From contig JAJZMB010000081.1 in NCBI GenBank assembly GCA_021803205.1, positions 1 through 37,755 on the forward strand: DNA of 37,755 bases, given 5' to 3'. Below, piece after piece: positions 29,562-37,755 of this stretch. A program made the translations under genes and the position numbers. The notes under the pieces were generated by a model. It did no database searches. It worked only from the letters and a program-made list of their open reading frames with translations, and was not told where the DNA came from. Positions within the stretch are counted from its first letter, which is position 1. Every line of letters starts with the position of its first letter. The DNA comes from Bacillota bacterium. GTDB taxonomy: Bacteria > Bacillota > Sulfobacillia > RBS10-35 > JAJYVN01.

Positions 29562-30160
29562 TTTCCTTCCTGCGGGGTGAAGTGGCCGCCCGTGGGCCGG
29601 GCTGGGTCGAGCTGGACGTGGGCGGCATCGGCTTCCGCCTGACGGTCTCCACCAACGCCGCAGCGACGCTGCCGGCTCCCGGCGCGGCGGTTCGGCTGGC
29701 GACGGGGCTCGCGGTGCGCGAGGACGGGATCACCCTGTTCGGCTTCCGCGATGAGGCGGAACGCGATGCCTTCGGTGCTTTGACCGCCGTGGCCGGTATC
29801 GGCCCGAAGCTGGCGGTGTCCGTATTGTCGCGGTTTACCCCGGACGCCCTGGCCCGTGCGGTTGCGGCGGAGGACGTCGCCGCCCTCTGCTCGGTATCCG
29901 GCGTCGGGCGCAAGACGGCGCAGCGGCTGATTCTGGAACTGAAGGGGCAGTACACCGCTTCCGGTGCCGCTGGGACGACCGGGGAGGTAACCGCCATCCC
30001 GGCTTCGGGACCGGAGGAGGAGGCTCGTGCGGCGCTACTGGCCCTGGGGTATTCTGCGGCTCAGGCCTCATCGGCGCTGAGCGCGGTGCGGGCGACAACG
30101 GACGGCGAGGCTTCGGCCCTGCTGCGCGCCGCCCTGCGCCAGTTGGGGGGGGCCCGCTGA
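29558..30160 (+). CDS. ruvA: Holliday junction DNA helicase subunit RuvA
   Basis: 200 residues from ATG 29558, overlapping the ruvC stop by 4 bases, with GGGGGAGGG upstream. Domain I starts MISFLRGEVAARGPGWVELD and contains VGGIGFRLTVSTN. Domain II has the two helix-hairpin-helix motifs, VAGIGPKLAVSVLSRF and VSGVGRKTAQRLILELKG. Domain III (EEARAALLALGYSAAQASSA) contacts RuvB and regulates migration. RuvA tetramers hold the four-way junction while RuvB pumps. Length is typical. Function is certain. Confidence 0.96.
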   Translation: MISFLRGEVAARGPGWVELDVGGIGFRLTVSTNAAATLPAPGAAVRLATGLAVREDGITLFGFRDEAERDAFGALTAVAGIGPKLAVSVLSRFTPDALARAVAAEDVAALCSVSGVGRKTAQRLILELKGQYTASGAAGTTGEVTAIPASGPEEEARAALLALGYSAAQASSALSAVRATTDGEASALLRAALRQLGGAR

Positions 30161-30256
30161 CGCCGCCGGCCGCGGGCTCGCCGGTTCCAAGCGCAGTGTT
30201 TCTGCGTCGGGCCGCCCATGGCCGGCCCGGGGCCTGGAGTTGGAGGTGAGTGTCGC

Positions 30257-31312
30257 TTGCCGCGCGGTGAGGAAGGCAGACTTGTGTCGCCGGAGCCTGA
30301 TGGAGATGAATTCGTCGCGGAGGCGGCCCTCCGCCCGGGGACCCTCGGTGAGTTCATCGGTCAGGCCGGTCTGAAGGAACATCTCGAGATCGCCATCCAG
30401 GCGGCGCGGGGTCGGAGCGAAGCCCTGGACCACGTACTGTTCTACGGACCTCCCGGGCTCGGCAAAACCACGCTGGCGCACATCCTGGCCAGAGAATTGG
30501 GTGTCGGCCTGCGGCCGACGTCCGGGCCGGCCATCGAGCGACCGGGGGACCTCGCCGCCATCCTCACCAATCTCAGCCCTGGAGACGTATTGTTCATCGA
30601 CGAGATCCATCGCCTCAGCCACCAGGTGGAGGAGGTCCTCTACCCGGCGATGGAGGATTTCGCGATCGATGTCGTGCTGGGCAAGGGACCGAGTGCCAGG
30701 ACGCTGCGCCTCGATTTGCCCCGCTTCACGCTGGTTGGGGCCACCACGCGCGCCGGCGCCCTCACCGGACCCCTGAGGGACCGCTTCGGTATTGTGGAGC
30801 GTTTGGAATTCTATACCGAGGATGAACTCGGTGCCATTGTCCGCCGCGCGGCGGCCATCCTTGGCGTATCCCTGGATGCGGCGGGGGCTGTGGAAGTGGC
30901 CCGGCGGGGACGGGGCACGGCCCGTGTCGCCAATCGCCTGTTGCGCCGCCTGAGGGACTTCGCCCAGGTGCGGGCCGACGGCGTGATCACCCCCGATGTG
31001 GCCGAGCGCGGCTGCCGGCTGCTGCAGGTCGATGCCCGCGGCCTCGATCGCACGGATCGGCGCATCATGCGCGCGATCGCCGAGAACTACGGAGGCGGTC
31101 CGGTCGGGCTGGGCACACTCGCCGCGGCCACCGGCGAGGAAGAGGGGACCATCGAGGATGTGGTCGAACCCTATCTCATACAGTTGGGGTTCCTGCAGCG
31201 GACACCACGGGGGCGGGTGCTGACCGCTCGCGGCTACGCGCACCTCGGTCTGGCGCCCCCTGCGCCGTCATCCGCGGCTGAGGTCAGTCCGCGCCCGCTT
31301 CCCCTGCTCTGA
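30257..31312 (+). CDS. ruvB: Holliday junction branch-migration ATPase RuvB
   Basis: 351 residues from TTG 30257, with GGAGGTGA 7 bases upstream; an in-frame start at 30218 lacks an RBS. An AAA+ motor: [20 protein letters not shown] opens the core, Walker A is [16 protein letters not shown], Walker [21 protein letters not shown], sensor [20 protein letters not shown] (with arginine finger region), sensor [21 protein letters not shown], and the winged-helix end [20 protein letters not shown]. It lies 96 bases after ruvA, with a short GC stem in between. Normal length; secure. Confidence 0.97.
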   Translation: MPRGEEGRLVSPEPDGDEFVAEAALRPGTLGEFIGQAGLKEHLEIAIQAARGRSEALDHVLFYGPPGLGKTTLAHILARELGVGLRPTSGPAIERPGDLAAILTNLSPGDVLFIDEIHRLSHQVEEVLYPAMEDFAIDVVLGKGPSARTLRLDLPRFTLVGATTRAGALTGPLRDRFGIVERLEFYTEDELGAIVRRAAAILGVSLDAAGAVEVARRGRGTARVANRLLRRLRDFAQVRADGVITPDVAERGCRLLQVDARGLDRTDRRIMRAIAENYGGGPVGLGTLAAATGEEEGTIEDVVEPYLIQLGFLQRTPRGRVLTARGYAHLGLAPPAPSSAAEVSPRPLPLL

Positions 31313-31531
31313 GGCGTCACGGCCACGGGGGGCGCGCCCCGGTCGGTTCCGGGCGGGCGGATGGCCCGAAGCGGGGCAGCGGTGCGCGGCATCCGGTCGC
31401 CGAGCCCCGGGCCGTTGACTCCCGCCTGGGCCTCGGCGACCGGATCGACTGCCAAGGAGTGGTGTCGGCGCAGACCCCCAAACCGCCCCGTTCCGCGACG
31501 AATGACACCTGCTGAGGGCGGAGGTGGCCGC

Positions 31532-32278
31532 GTGCTTCGCCCCCGGGATGTCGGGGCGCCGGCAGGAGAGGATGTCGCGGTCCTGCTGCAGGCAGCGCAA
31601 GCGGGAGGTGATCAGGCGCGTGAGCACCTGATCGTCTCTCTGATGCCGCTGGTGTTGCGCGTCGGCGCGCGGGTGTGCGGCCGCTATCTCCAGAAGGGGC
31701 GGGACGACGAGGTCAGCGTCGGCCTGATGGCGCTCAACGAGGCGATCGACCGCTACCGCGCCGATTCGGGGGTGTCGTTTCCAGCTTTTGCCGAACTGGT
31801 CATCCGGCGGAGGCTCATCGACTACTTTCGCCGCGAGGGCAACCGCCGGGAGACGCCCTTCACAGAGTTCGAACAGGAGGACGGCGAGGGCGGCACCTGG
31901 AGTGCAGTGGAACTGCAGCGAGCCCTCGAAATCGAGCGCGAGCGCCGGGCGGAGGAGGATCGCCGCGCCGAGATCGCCGAGTTCAGGCGCCTGCTCCAGC
32001 CGTACGGCGTCAGCATCGCCGATCTGGTCCGGCAATGCCCGCGGCACGCCGATGCGCGGGAGCGGGCGGTTGCGGTGGCCCGGAGGATCACGGGCAATCC
32101 GGCATGGGTGGCCTACCTGCGAACGCACCATGCCCTGCCGCTCAAGGAGCTGGAGTCTCAGCCGGATCTGGGGGTCAGCCGCAAGACCCTTGAGCGTCAG
32201 CGGAAATTCATCATTGCGGTCGCCGTTATCCTGATGGAAGGGCTCCACGCGTTGCAGGCCTATCTGCCGACGGCTTAG
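31532..32278 (+). CDS. sigI: Sigma factor SigI
   Basis: 248 residues from GTG 31532, with GGAGG 7 bases upstream; upstream in-phase starts would add unlike sequence. Region 2 includes AREHLIVSLMPLVLRV, DDEVSVGLMALNEAIDRYRA and SFPAFAELVIRRRLIDYFRR. The C-terminal SigI-specific region contains PLKELESQPDLGVSRKTLER and QRKFIIAVAVILMEGLHALQ; the lack of a normal sigma region 4 and this SRKTLERxRKYIIA-type segment define SigI. Length matches B. subtilis SigI (251). SigI responds to heat, cell-wall stress or polysaccharides in different species. The rsgI anti-sigma gene follows, as in Bacillus and cellulolytic clostridia. Confidence 0.93.
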   Translation: MLRPRDVGAPAGEDVAVLLQAAQAGGDQAREHLIVSLMPLVLRVGARVCGRYLQKGRDDEVSVGLMALNEAIDRYRADSGVSFPAFAELVIRRRLIDYFRREGNRRETPFTEFEQEDGEGGTWSAVELQRALEIERERRAEEDRRAEIAEFRRLLQPYGVSIADLVRQCPRHADARERAVAVARRITGNPAWVAYLRTHHALPLKELESQPDLGVSRKTLERQRKFIIAVAVILMEGLHALQAYLPTA

Positions 32279-32370
32279 GGGATGGTTCTGCGGTCGGGGC
32301 GACATGGACGGGGTGGGCGCAACGCGCGTGTGCGGCCCGCAGAGGTCGGACGGGGAGGTTGGCGGGAGCG

Positions 32371-33975
32371 TTGACCCAGAGGGCTGGTCGCTGCGGCCGA
32401 ACCGGGCCGCGGGTCCCAGGGGTCATTCTGGACGTGAACCGCCGCCGGGCCACGGTGCTGGCGGAAGGACGCTTCTTGCGCGTGGCCGCCATGCCGGGCT
32501 GGGAGAGTGGCGGGGAGGTCTGGGTCGTCCTGCCGCCCGGCGGCGGTCCATCGGCGCGACTGCGGGGCATCGTCCTTGCCGTGGCTGGAGCGGCGGTGGC
32601 CGTGGGAGCGGTGGTGTTCGGGCTGTCCGCGGTCGCTTCCGCGCAGGTGGCCGCGCTGGTGTCGGTGGACATCAATCCCAGCGTACAGCTGGGCGTCGAC
32701 AGCAGTGGGCTGGTGCTCTCGGCGACCGCGATGGATGCGGACGCGCGGCGGATCCTCGGCCCCGGCGGTCTGCGCCACAAGGCGCTCTCCACGGCCATCG
32801 CCGTCATCGTCCGGCGCGCCGTGGCCGACGGCTTGTTGCCCGCGCCGCCGACCGATGCGGCGATCACGGTTCCGGGGCAAGGGGACGGACGTACCGGCGG
32901 TGCGCAGATTTCCTCGGGTACGCACTCTTGGCCCAGCGCGCCGCCGACGGCGTCCGAACAGCAAACGGGGGCCGTCGCGGTGATTATCACGGCGGCCCCC
33001 GTGCACGGGGGGGGGACCGCGCTGCCTCCGGCGGTGGCGCGGGAGATCGCCGCAGCGCCCGCGGACCTGTCCGCGATGCTGGCCAGCCACGGGTTGCCGG
33101 CCACCGTGGACGTCGTCTCCGGGGACCAGGCCCTCGTTGGCCAGGCGCACTCGTCCGGACTGAGCATTGGGGAGCAGGTGTTCTACGACGGGCTGCGCGG
33201 GGCGGGCGTTCCCGTACGGGCGGCGACCTTTCGCCATGCCTCGCTGCCACAGGCGCTCAACGATGCGGGAATACCCAAAGCCGACGTTCCGACCGTGGTC
33301 CATGCCTTCGCCAGAGGCGGCGCCGAGAGTCCGACGACCGATGCCGTCATTGCGGCGGCGCGGCGGGGGGAAGGCCCCACGGCCTTGCAGCAACTCCTGC
33401 GGGGAGAAGGCGCGCGGGGGAACCCACCGCGTGCGGCCGCGTCGCAGCGCGGCGGCGAGGTCGGGGGAGGCTCTGTCGGCGGCACCCCGATCCCATCCGC
33501 CGCATCGGCCGATCAGGGGCGGCATGCGCCCGGCGGAGGGGCTGGCGAATCGGGGGGAGGCGGTCGGCAGGAGGCGCCGGTCGCGGCGGTGGCAACGCGG
33601 CCCGTCCGCGCTGTGCCTCAGCCGCCCTCCGCGCGGGGAGGGACGAACGGGCAGGGCGGGGGAACCGCTTCCGCAAGTGCGACCAGCCCCCGGTCGTCGC
33701 CGGGACTGTGGCGGCGCTTTCAGCGGTGGTTGAGCGCGCACCCGCAGCACTCCGGCGGGGATTCCGCCAAGATGGACAACAATCGGCGTCGTGTCCGCCC
33801 GGGCTCCGCGCACAGCGCCGGTTCGGGAGGTGGCGGCGCGGCGGTGTCCGCGCTGCGCCCCTCCGGCGCGCAACGGGCAGCCGGGAAGGCGACCGGGGCC
33901 GGTGGCGGGGGGGCCGTTGGTCCCTCCGGTCCCGCGGCGCCCAGCGACGGCGGCCGCGCCCAGACGGGCCCTTAG
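32371..33975 (+). CDS. rsgI: Anti-sigma-I factor RsgI
   Basis: About 534 residues from TTG 32371 (GGGGAGG 12 bases upstream; TTG 32359 alternative). The cytoplasmic RsgI N-terminal domain (about residues 16-60) reads GVILDVNRRRATVLAEGRFL and VAAMPGWESGGEVW. One membrane helix follows (IVLAVAGAAVAVGAVVFGLS). Then comes the conserved extracellular segment VSVDINPSVQLGVDSSG, containing the Asn-Pro pair where RsgI family members are reported to self-cleave. After a folded juxtamembrane part, from about residue 340 the sequence is a long Gly/Ala/Pro/Ser/Arg-rich disordered region. There is no recognisable sugar-binding or hydrolase domain, unlike clostridial cellulosomal RsgIs. It is 92 bases after sigI and should hold SigI inactive. 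Confidence 0.9.
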   Translation: MTQRAGRCGRTGPRVPGVILDVNRRRATVLAEGRFLRVAAMPGWESGGEVWVVLPPGGGPSARLRGIVLAVAGAAVAVGAVVFGLSAVASAQVAALVSVDINPSVQLGVDSSGLVLSATAMDADARRILGPGGLRHKALSTAIAVIVRRAVADGLLPAPPTDAAITVPGQGDGRTGGAQISSGTHSWPSAPPTASEQQTGAVAVIITAAPVHGGGTALPPAVAREIAAAPADLSAMLASHGLPATVDVVSGDQALVGQAHSSGLSIGEQVFYDGLRGAGVPVRAATFRHASLPQALNDAGIPKADVPTVVHAFARGGAESPTTDAVIAAARRGEGPTALQQLLRGEGARGNPPRAAASQRGGEVGGGSVGGTPIPSAASADQGRHAPGGGAGESGGGGRQEAPVAAVATRPVRAVPQPPSARGGTNGQGGGTASASATSPRSSPGLWRRFQRWLSAHPQHSGGDSAKMDNNRRRVRPGSAHSAGSGGGGAAVSALRPSGAQRAAGKATGAGGGGAVGPSGPAAPSDGGRAQTGP

Positions 33976-34323
33976 GACGGCGATCAGGCTTCGGCCCCGT
34001 ATACACCATACCCGGGGCGTGCCCGATGCCCTCCTGGAATGAGCCGAAGACCCCGGGGCCCTCCGGCTCCGGTTCGGCGCGGAAAGTGATACCCTTGCCG
34101 CGGGTGCGCCGCGGCAAGAGCCAAATGCGCGAGGCCGCCGGAACCCATGTTTGTCTTTCCCGACGTTGGCGTGCGGCGGCGGCAGGCTCCGGGACCGCGG
34201 GACCAGTGGTCGGTGTGGCACCAGGGGAGGCGGTCGCGCTCCGGGCCGTGCGGTCCGTCTGCGGTGCTGCACCGGGACAGCGGCGGGCTGCGGCCGGGAC
34301 GGAGCGCAAGGAGTACACACCGC
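33976..34323 (+). other. 348-base intergenic stretch between rsgI and queA
   Basis: Holds the hairpin at 34094-34118 and little else. A + strand ATG (34147) frame joins queA in phase, but its first 59 residues are Arg/Pro-rich and unlike QueA. No preQ1 riboswitch sequence was seen. Confidence 0.4.
34094..34118 (+). terminator. Perfect 10-bp-arm hairpin downstream of rsgI
   Basis: CTTGCCGCGG (34094-34103) pairs with CCGCGGCAAG (34109-34118) around GTGCG. It is 119 bases after the rsgI stop, and no T-run follows. A likely 3' end of the sigI-rsgI transcript. Confidence 0.6.
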
Positions 34324-35412
34324 GTGCAGACATCTGACTTCGAGTACACGCTGCCCGAGGAACTGATCGCCCAAACACCGCCGCCGCGCCGTTCCGATGC
34401 GCGCCTGCTTGTGTTGCGGCGATGCGGCGGCGGGGTCAGCCACCACAGCATCGGTGAACTGCCGCAACTGTTGTCGGGCGGGGATCTGGCCGTCTTCAAC
34501 GACACCCGCGTCCTGCCCGCGCGCCTGTTCGGCCGTCGGTTGTCGGGCGGCCGCGTGGAACTCTTGCTGCTTCACCCCTTGGACGGCCCGCGGCTCGCGT
34601 CGGCCCGCGGCCCGGTCTGGCGCGCGCTCGTACGGCCCGCCCGGCGCGTTCGCCCGGATGAAGCGCTGTGCTTGGTGCCACCCGAAGGAGGAACCGGCGA
34701 GCAGATCCCCGGCGAACCGGTGCGGATGGTCCGGCTGTTGCGGCACCTGGGCGCGGGAGAGGCGGAGGTGTGCTTCGAGGGGCCGGGGACGGCGGATGTG
34801 CCGGCGTTGCTGCGGCACCTGGGGCAGATGCCGTTGCCTCCTTACATCCGCACCCGTCTGCGGGACGCGGAGCGCTACCAGACGGTCTTCGCTCGGCATG
34901 AGGGATCCGCGGCCGCTCCGACGGCCGGGCTGCATTTCACCCCGGAACTTCTGGAGGCCCTGGACCGGGCCGGGGTACACCGGGCGTGTGTGACCCTGCA
35001 CGTAGGGCTGGGCACCTTTCGCCCGGTGGCGGTGGACCGTCTGGCAGATCACCGCCTGCATGCGGAATGGTTCGGACTCGGTGCGGATACGGCCAGGGCG
35101 GTGGCGGAGGCCCGGGCCCGCGGGGGCCGGGTGCTGGCCGTGGGGACAACCGTGGTCCGCACTTTGGAGACGCAGGCCGGCACCGGCGGCCTGGTGCAGC
35201 CGGGAAGCGGCTGGACGGATCTGTTCATCTTACCGGGTCGCAAGTTTCGGGTGGTCGATGCGCTGCTGACGAACTTCCACCTGCCCCGGAGCACACTGTT
35301 GATGCTGGTATGCGCGTTCGCCGGGCGGGAGGCCGTCCTGGCGGCCTATCGCGAGGCCGTGCGCCAGCGGTACCGCTTCTTCAGCTTCGGGGATGCGATG
35401 CTCATCCTTTGA
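34324..35412 (+). CDS. queA: S-adenosylmethionine:tRNA ribosyltransferase-isomerase
   Basis: 362 residues from GTG 34324, with AAGGAG 10 bases upstream; it starts MQTSDFEYTLPEELIAQTPP as family members do. It builds epoxyqueuosine in tRNA. Signatures: DLAVFNDTRVLPARLFGRR, GQMPLPPYIRTRLRDAERYQ, SAAAPTAGLHFTPELLEALD, VTLHVGLGTFRPVAVDRLAD, HRLHAEWFGL and TDLFILPGRKFRVVDALLTN, then FHLPRSTLLMLVCAFAG and RFFSFGDAMLIL at the end. Length is normal. Downstream tgt, yajC and secDF would be the usual Bacillota neighbours but are not found; thioredoxin-like genes follow instead. Confidence 0.96.
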   Translation: MQTSDFEYTLPEELIAQTPPPRRSDARLLVLRRCGGGVSHHSIGELPQLLSGGDLAVFNDTRVLPARLFGRRLSGGRVELLLLHPLDGPRLASARGPVWRALVRPARRVRPDEALCLVPPEGGTGEQIPGEPVRMVRLLRHLGAGEAEVCFEGPGTADVPALLRHLGQMPLPPYIRTRLRDAERYQTVFARHEGSAAAPTAGLHFTPELLEALDRAGVHRACVTLHVGLGTFRPVAVDRLADHRLHAEWFGLGADTARAVAEARARGGRVLAVGTTVVRTLETQAGTGGLVQPGSGWTDLFILPGRKFRVVDALLTNFHLPRSTLLMLVCAFAGREAVLAAYREAVRQRYRFFSFGDAMLIL

Positions 35413-35547
35413 AGCGCGAGGCGCTCCGAAGGGATGCGCGCGCCACGGGGGGTGCCGAGCGGCTCCCGGCAAGCGGCCACCGGTGGGGGAACGCCGGCAC
35501 AGCCCCCATGGCAGTGGTCTCCTGGAGTGGAGGCGGAGATTCTGCGC

Positions 35548-36885
35548 GTGCGCGTAACGGTTCTCGCGGTCATTCTGACCACGGTGTTCGCCGTCTTCGC
35601 CTATCAGCGTACGCTGGCGAACGTGGCGCGGGTCGGTGCGCCCGCCCCGGGGTTCGACCTGCTCGACACCCGTGGCGCGAGGGTCAGCCTGGCGTCTTTG
35701 CGCGGGCACGTGGTGCTGCTGGACTTCTGGGCCAGTTGGTGCACGGTGTGCCGCCAGGACGCGCCTGTCCTGAATGCGTTCTCCGCCCGGTACCGGGATC
35801 GGGTCTCGGTTGTCGGCATCGACTGGCAGGAGCCGGAGGCGGCGGTGATCCGAGCCGCCTCGTCTTGGGGCCTCGATTTTCCCAATCTCCGCGACGCCGA
35901 CGGCGCGGTGGCCCGTCGCTACGGGTTGACCGGGGTCCCGGAGGACTGGTGGATCGGACCCGATGGACGGGCCCGGCTGCACACGGTGGGCGCGGTCAGT
36001 TTTGAGCAACTCCAGGCGGATTACCGGCAGGTGGTGGGTCAATCGATCGACGGCGCCGGGATCCCGCCGGTTGCGGCTGGCGGCCGGGCAGACGCGCTGG
36101 CCGTTGGGAGACGGCACGTCTGGCTGGGTATTGCCGGGGGTTCCGCCGCCGGGCTCTGGGTCCGGCCGATCGCCGGAGGACGCTGGGCGCGCGCGGCGGT
36201 GGCCGGAGATGTGCTGTCGCTGGCGAACGCGGACGGGCGTGTCCTGGCGTACGGCGCGTCGGCGGGGCTAGTTGGCAGCACGGACGGCGGTCGGGACTGG
36301 GTACCGGTATCCCTTGCCGCGGCTTCGCCCAGGCTTGCGGTCGCACCGACCTCGCCCCCGATATGGTACGCGTGGGCCGCCGGGCGGCTCTGGGAGTCCT
36401 CCGACTGGGCGGCGGGCTTTCATCTCGTTGCAGACGCACCTCCGCTGATCAGCGGCGCCGACGCGGCCGGCCTCGGCGCCGGCGGCGGGGCCGTTGTGCT
36501 CGCGACGAACGCCGGAGCGTTTCGTTGGAGCAGCGGGAGCGCCTGGACGTCTTTGGGACTGGGAGAACAACCCCTCGCGGCAGGCGAATTCACCTCTCCC
36601 GCCGCCGCGGTCACCGGACGGCAGCCCCTCTCCGCGGGTGGGGTCGCGGTGGATGCGGCGGGTACGGCGTGGTTCGCCGGCGCCGACGGCATCTACCGTT
36701 TCGCGCGCGGCGCCGGAGGCAGGGTCGCCTCCGCGCCCAGCCGAGCGTTCGCCGCCGTCGCGGCCGGTCCCGGAAACGGGGTCTGGGCGGTGGCGCCCAA
36801 CGGCGATCTCTATCACAGCCCGGGCGGTGCTGCGGCGTGGACTCTGCAGCCTGACACCGGCGTCGGGACGGGCGGTGCCGCATGA
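35548..36885 (+). CDS. Membrane-anchored TlpA/ResA-like thioredoxin fused to a BNR/propeller-like domain
   Basis: 445 residues from GTG 35548 with GGAG 9 bases upstream. An N-terminal anchor (VTVLAVILTTVFAVFAYQRT) is followed by a thioredoxin-fold domain (about residues 30-165): GAPAPGFDLLDTRGARVSLA, LLDFWASWCTVCRQDAPVLN with the CTVC redox pair, and the cis-proline region LTGVPEDWWIGPDG. From about residue 175 there is a repeated pattern (STDGGRDWVPV, WESSDWAAGFH, FRWSSGSAWTS, LYHSPGGAAAWTL) that looks like a BNR-repeat beta-propeller, rare in combination with TlpA. Probably a thiol-disulfide protein outside the membrane. The gene overlaps the next by 4 bases (ATGA). The partner is unknown. 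Confidence 0.82.
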   Translation: MRVTVLAVILTTVFAVFAYQRTLANVARVGAPAPGFDLLDTRGARVSLASLRGHVVLLDFWASWCTVCRQDAPVLNAFSARYRDRVSVVGIDWQEPEAAVIRAASSWGLDFPNLRDADGAVARRYGLTGVPEDWWIGPDGRARLHTVGAVSFEQLQADYRQVVGQSIDGAGIPPVAAGGRADALAVGRRHVWLGIAGGSAAGLWVRPIAGGRWARAAVAGDVLSLANADGRVLAYGASAGLVGSTDGGRDWVPVSLAAASPRLAVAPTSPPIWYAWAAGRLWESSDWAAGFHLVADAPPLISGADAAGLGAGGGAVVLATNAGAFRWSSGSAWTSLGLGEQPLAAGEFTSPAAAVTGRQPLSAGGVAVDAAGTAWFAGADGIYRFARGAGGRVASAPSRAFAAVAAGPGNGVWAVAPNGDLYHSPGGAAAWTLQPDTGVGTGGAA

Positions 36886-37472
36886 GCGTGGCGCCGGACA
36901 GGGGCGCTCGGTCGCCGCGGGCTTCGGGCAGGAGGGGCATGGTTTGGCTTACGGTCTTTGTGGCCGTGGTGGTCGGGGCGAGCCTCGCTCTGGCGCGCCG
37001 CGGCGGTGTGGTGGCACCGGTCGGCCATCCGGCCCCGCAATTCACCCTTCCCAATCTGCAAGGCCGTCTGACGGCCCTCTCCTCCTTCGGACCCGGTAAT
37101 ATCGCATTGCGCTTCAGTTCGGTGAACTGCACCATCTGCGACCCGGATTGGGCGGTTCTCGCACGCTGGCAGGCGCTTCCGGGAGCACCGCGGATCGTGG
37201 CGATCGAGGTCGGCCAGCCGCCGGATGTCGTCGGTGTCCGCTTGCACCACGCGACCTACCCGGTGCCCGTGCTGATCGACGCGTCAGGCGCAGTGGCCTC
37301 GGAGTACGGGGTGCGCACCCTGCCCGCCTTCGCCTTCATCGACCGCTTCGGGCGGATTGTGGCCGTGCAGAGCGTGACGACCCGCACCGGCATCTGGCCG
37401 GATGCCACCTGGCTCCGCTTCGTCGGGCGGCTGCAGCGGGCGGATGCAGCTCCGGCACTGGGAGGGACCTGA
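36882..37472 (+). CDS. Membrane-anchored thioredoxin-like protein
   Basis: 196 residues from ATG 36882, overlapping the stop of the preceding gene, which indicates coupled translation. After a basic start (PRASGRRG) comes a membrane anchor (MVWLTVFVAVVVGASLALA), then a thioredoxin fold: GHPAPQFTLPNLQGRLTALS, LRFSSVNCTICDPDWAVLAR with a CTIC pair, and the cis-proline segment VRTLPAFAFIDRFGRIVAVQ. It is similar in architecture to the first half of the upstream protein. CTIC and CTVC are both unlike the CEPC of classical ResA. They may form a redox relay acting on secreted or membrane proteins. No cytochrome biogenesis gene is visible. Confidence 0.82.
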   Translation: MSVAPDRGARSPRASGRRGMVWLTVFVAVVVGASLALARRGGVVAPVGHPAPQFTLPNLQGRLTALSSFGPGNIALRFSSVNCTICDPDWAVLARWQALPGAPRIVAIEVGQPPDVVGVRLHHATYPVPVLIDASGAVASEYGVRTLPAFAFIDRFGRIVAVQSVTTRTGIWPDATWLRFVGRLQRADAAPALGGT

Positions 37473-37755
37473 GGGCGGCTCGCTGGCGCGACCACCACGG
37501 TAGTCCCCCAGTTGCCGGCCCGCCCGGTTGTTCGTGGCAAGGAGGGCTTGAGTCTTCCCGGATCGCGCACGATCGGCGCCGGCCCCGCCGTCGCGGTGCC
37601 GGCGCCCGGAGTGGCCGGGCCGGGCAGGCGGACATGGGCCCTGGGCCCGGGTCGACCCCACGATTGTGAGGAACAACCTGGGATATAACCATATAATGGG
37701 AAAACCAGGATATAGGGTGGGGAAGAGAAAACTCCCCTAGCTGGCCCGGCCAACC
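37473..37755. other. Intergenic end of the window with an A+T-rich patch
   Basis: No supported gene. At 37681-37720 the base composition becomes A+T-rich (GGATATAACC, ATATAATGGG, GGATATAGGG). TATAAT lies at 37692-37697, but no -35 is found at the right distance; TTGTGA at 37664-37669 is 22 bases away. It is likely the promoter region of a gene to the right. Confidence 0.35.

Noticed and set aside
32275..35061. 928-codon minus frame opposite rsgI and queA
   Set aside because: Same reason: a shadow of strong G/C third-position bias over real + strand genes.
37681..37720. Sigma-E or sigma-K promoter at CATATAAT
   Set aside because: The -10-like sequence is suggestive but no fitting -35 lies at the right distance, and the downstream gene is outside the window.

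Overview
This window comes from a G+C-rich bacterial chromosome whose gene set is that of an endospore-forming, Gram-positive-type Bacillota. It has the 3' part of sigma-K, a BofC-like protein between yebC and ruvC, a SigI/RsgI pair, a D-alanylation (dlt) cluster with DltX, and a HAD phosphatase of the YqeG type next to aroE. GTG and TTG starts are frequent and terminator hairpins lack T-runs. The family resembles high-GC lineages such as Symbiobacterium, Thermaerobacter or Limnochorda, but I cannot assign a genus from the sequence alone.

Positions 1 to about 7.6 kb form the right end of a mobile element inserted in sigK. A large serine recombinase (6060-7910) ends at the junction, and directly behind it lies a 5'-truncated sigK (7585-7965) that begins in the middle of the conserved EILMHL segment. 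This is the architecture of the Bacillus/Clostridioides skin elements, which are excised in the mother cell to rebuild sigK. The cargo seen here is two tandem coiled-coil/membrane-anchor paralogues (one with six 33-bp in-frame repeats), an XRE regulator plus ImmA/IrrE-type metallopeptidase pair, a second regulator with two DNA-binding domains and a 21-bp palindromic operator, and several unrecognised small genes behind related promoter/leader modules. Coding density in this part is low.

From 8.3 to 14.8 kb the + strand carries yqeG, aroE, a PilT-like ATPase, aroC, aroK and aroB, that is, most of the shikimate pathway. Convergent to it on the minus strand is dltC-dltX-dltA-dltB (18.3 to 14.85 kb), which decorates cell-surface polymers with D-alanine. 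dltD is not in the window.

From 18.5 to 24.2 kb the + strand has the glycine cleavage genes gcvT-gcvH-gcvPA-gcvPB with overlapping or closely spaced starts, then tyrS. A minus-strand NlpC/P60 cell-wall hydrolase follows, and its leader looks like a c-di-AMP (ydaO/yuaA) riboswitch aptamer.

From 25.9 kb to the end the + strand has nadE, yebC, a BofC-like gene, ruvC-ruvA-ruvB, sigI-rsgI, queA and two thioredoxin-fold membrane-anchored proteins. The yebC-bofC-ruv-queA order is the conserved Bacillota neighbourhood. The strongest discovery candidates are the sigK-interrupting element and the c-di-AMP riboswitch candidate.
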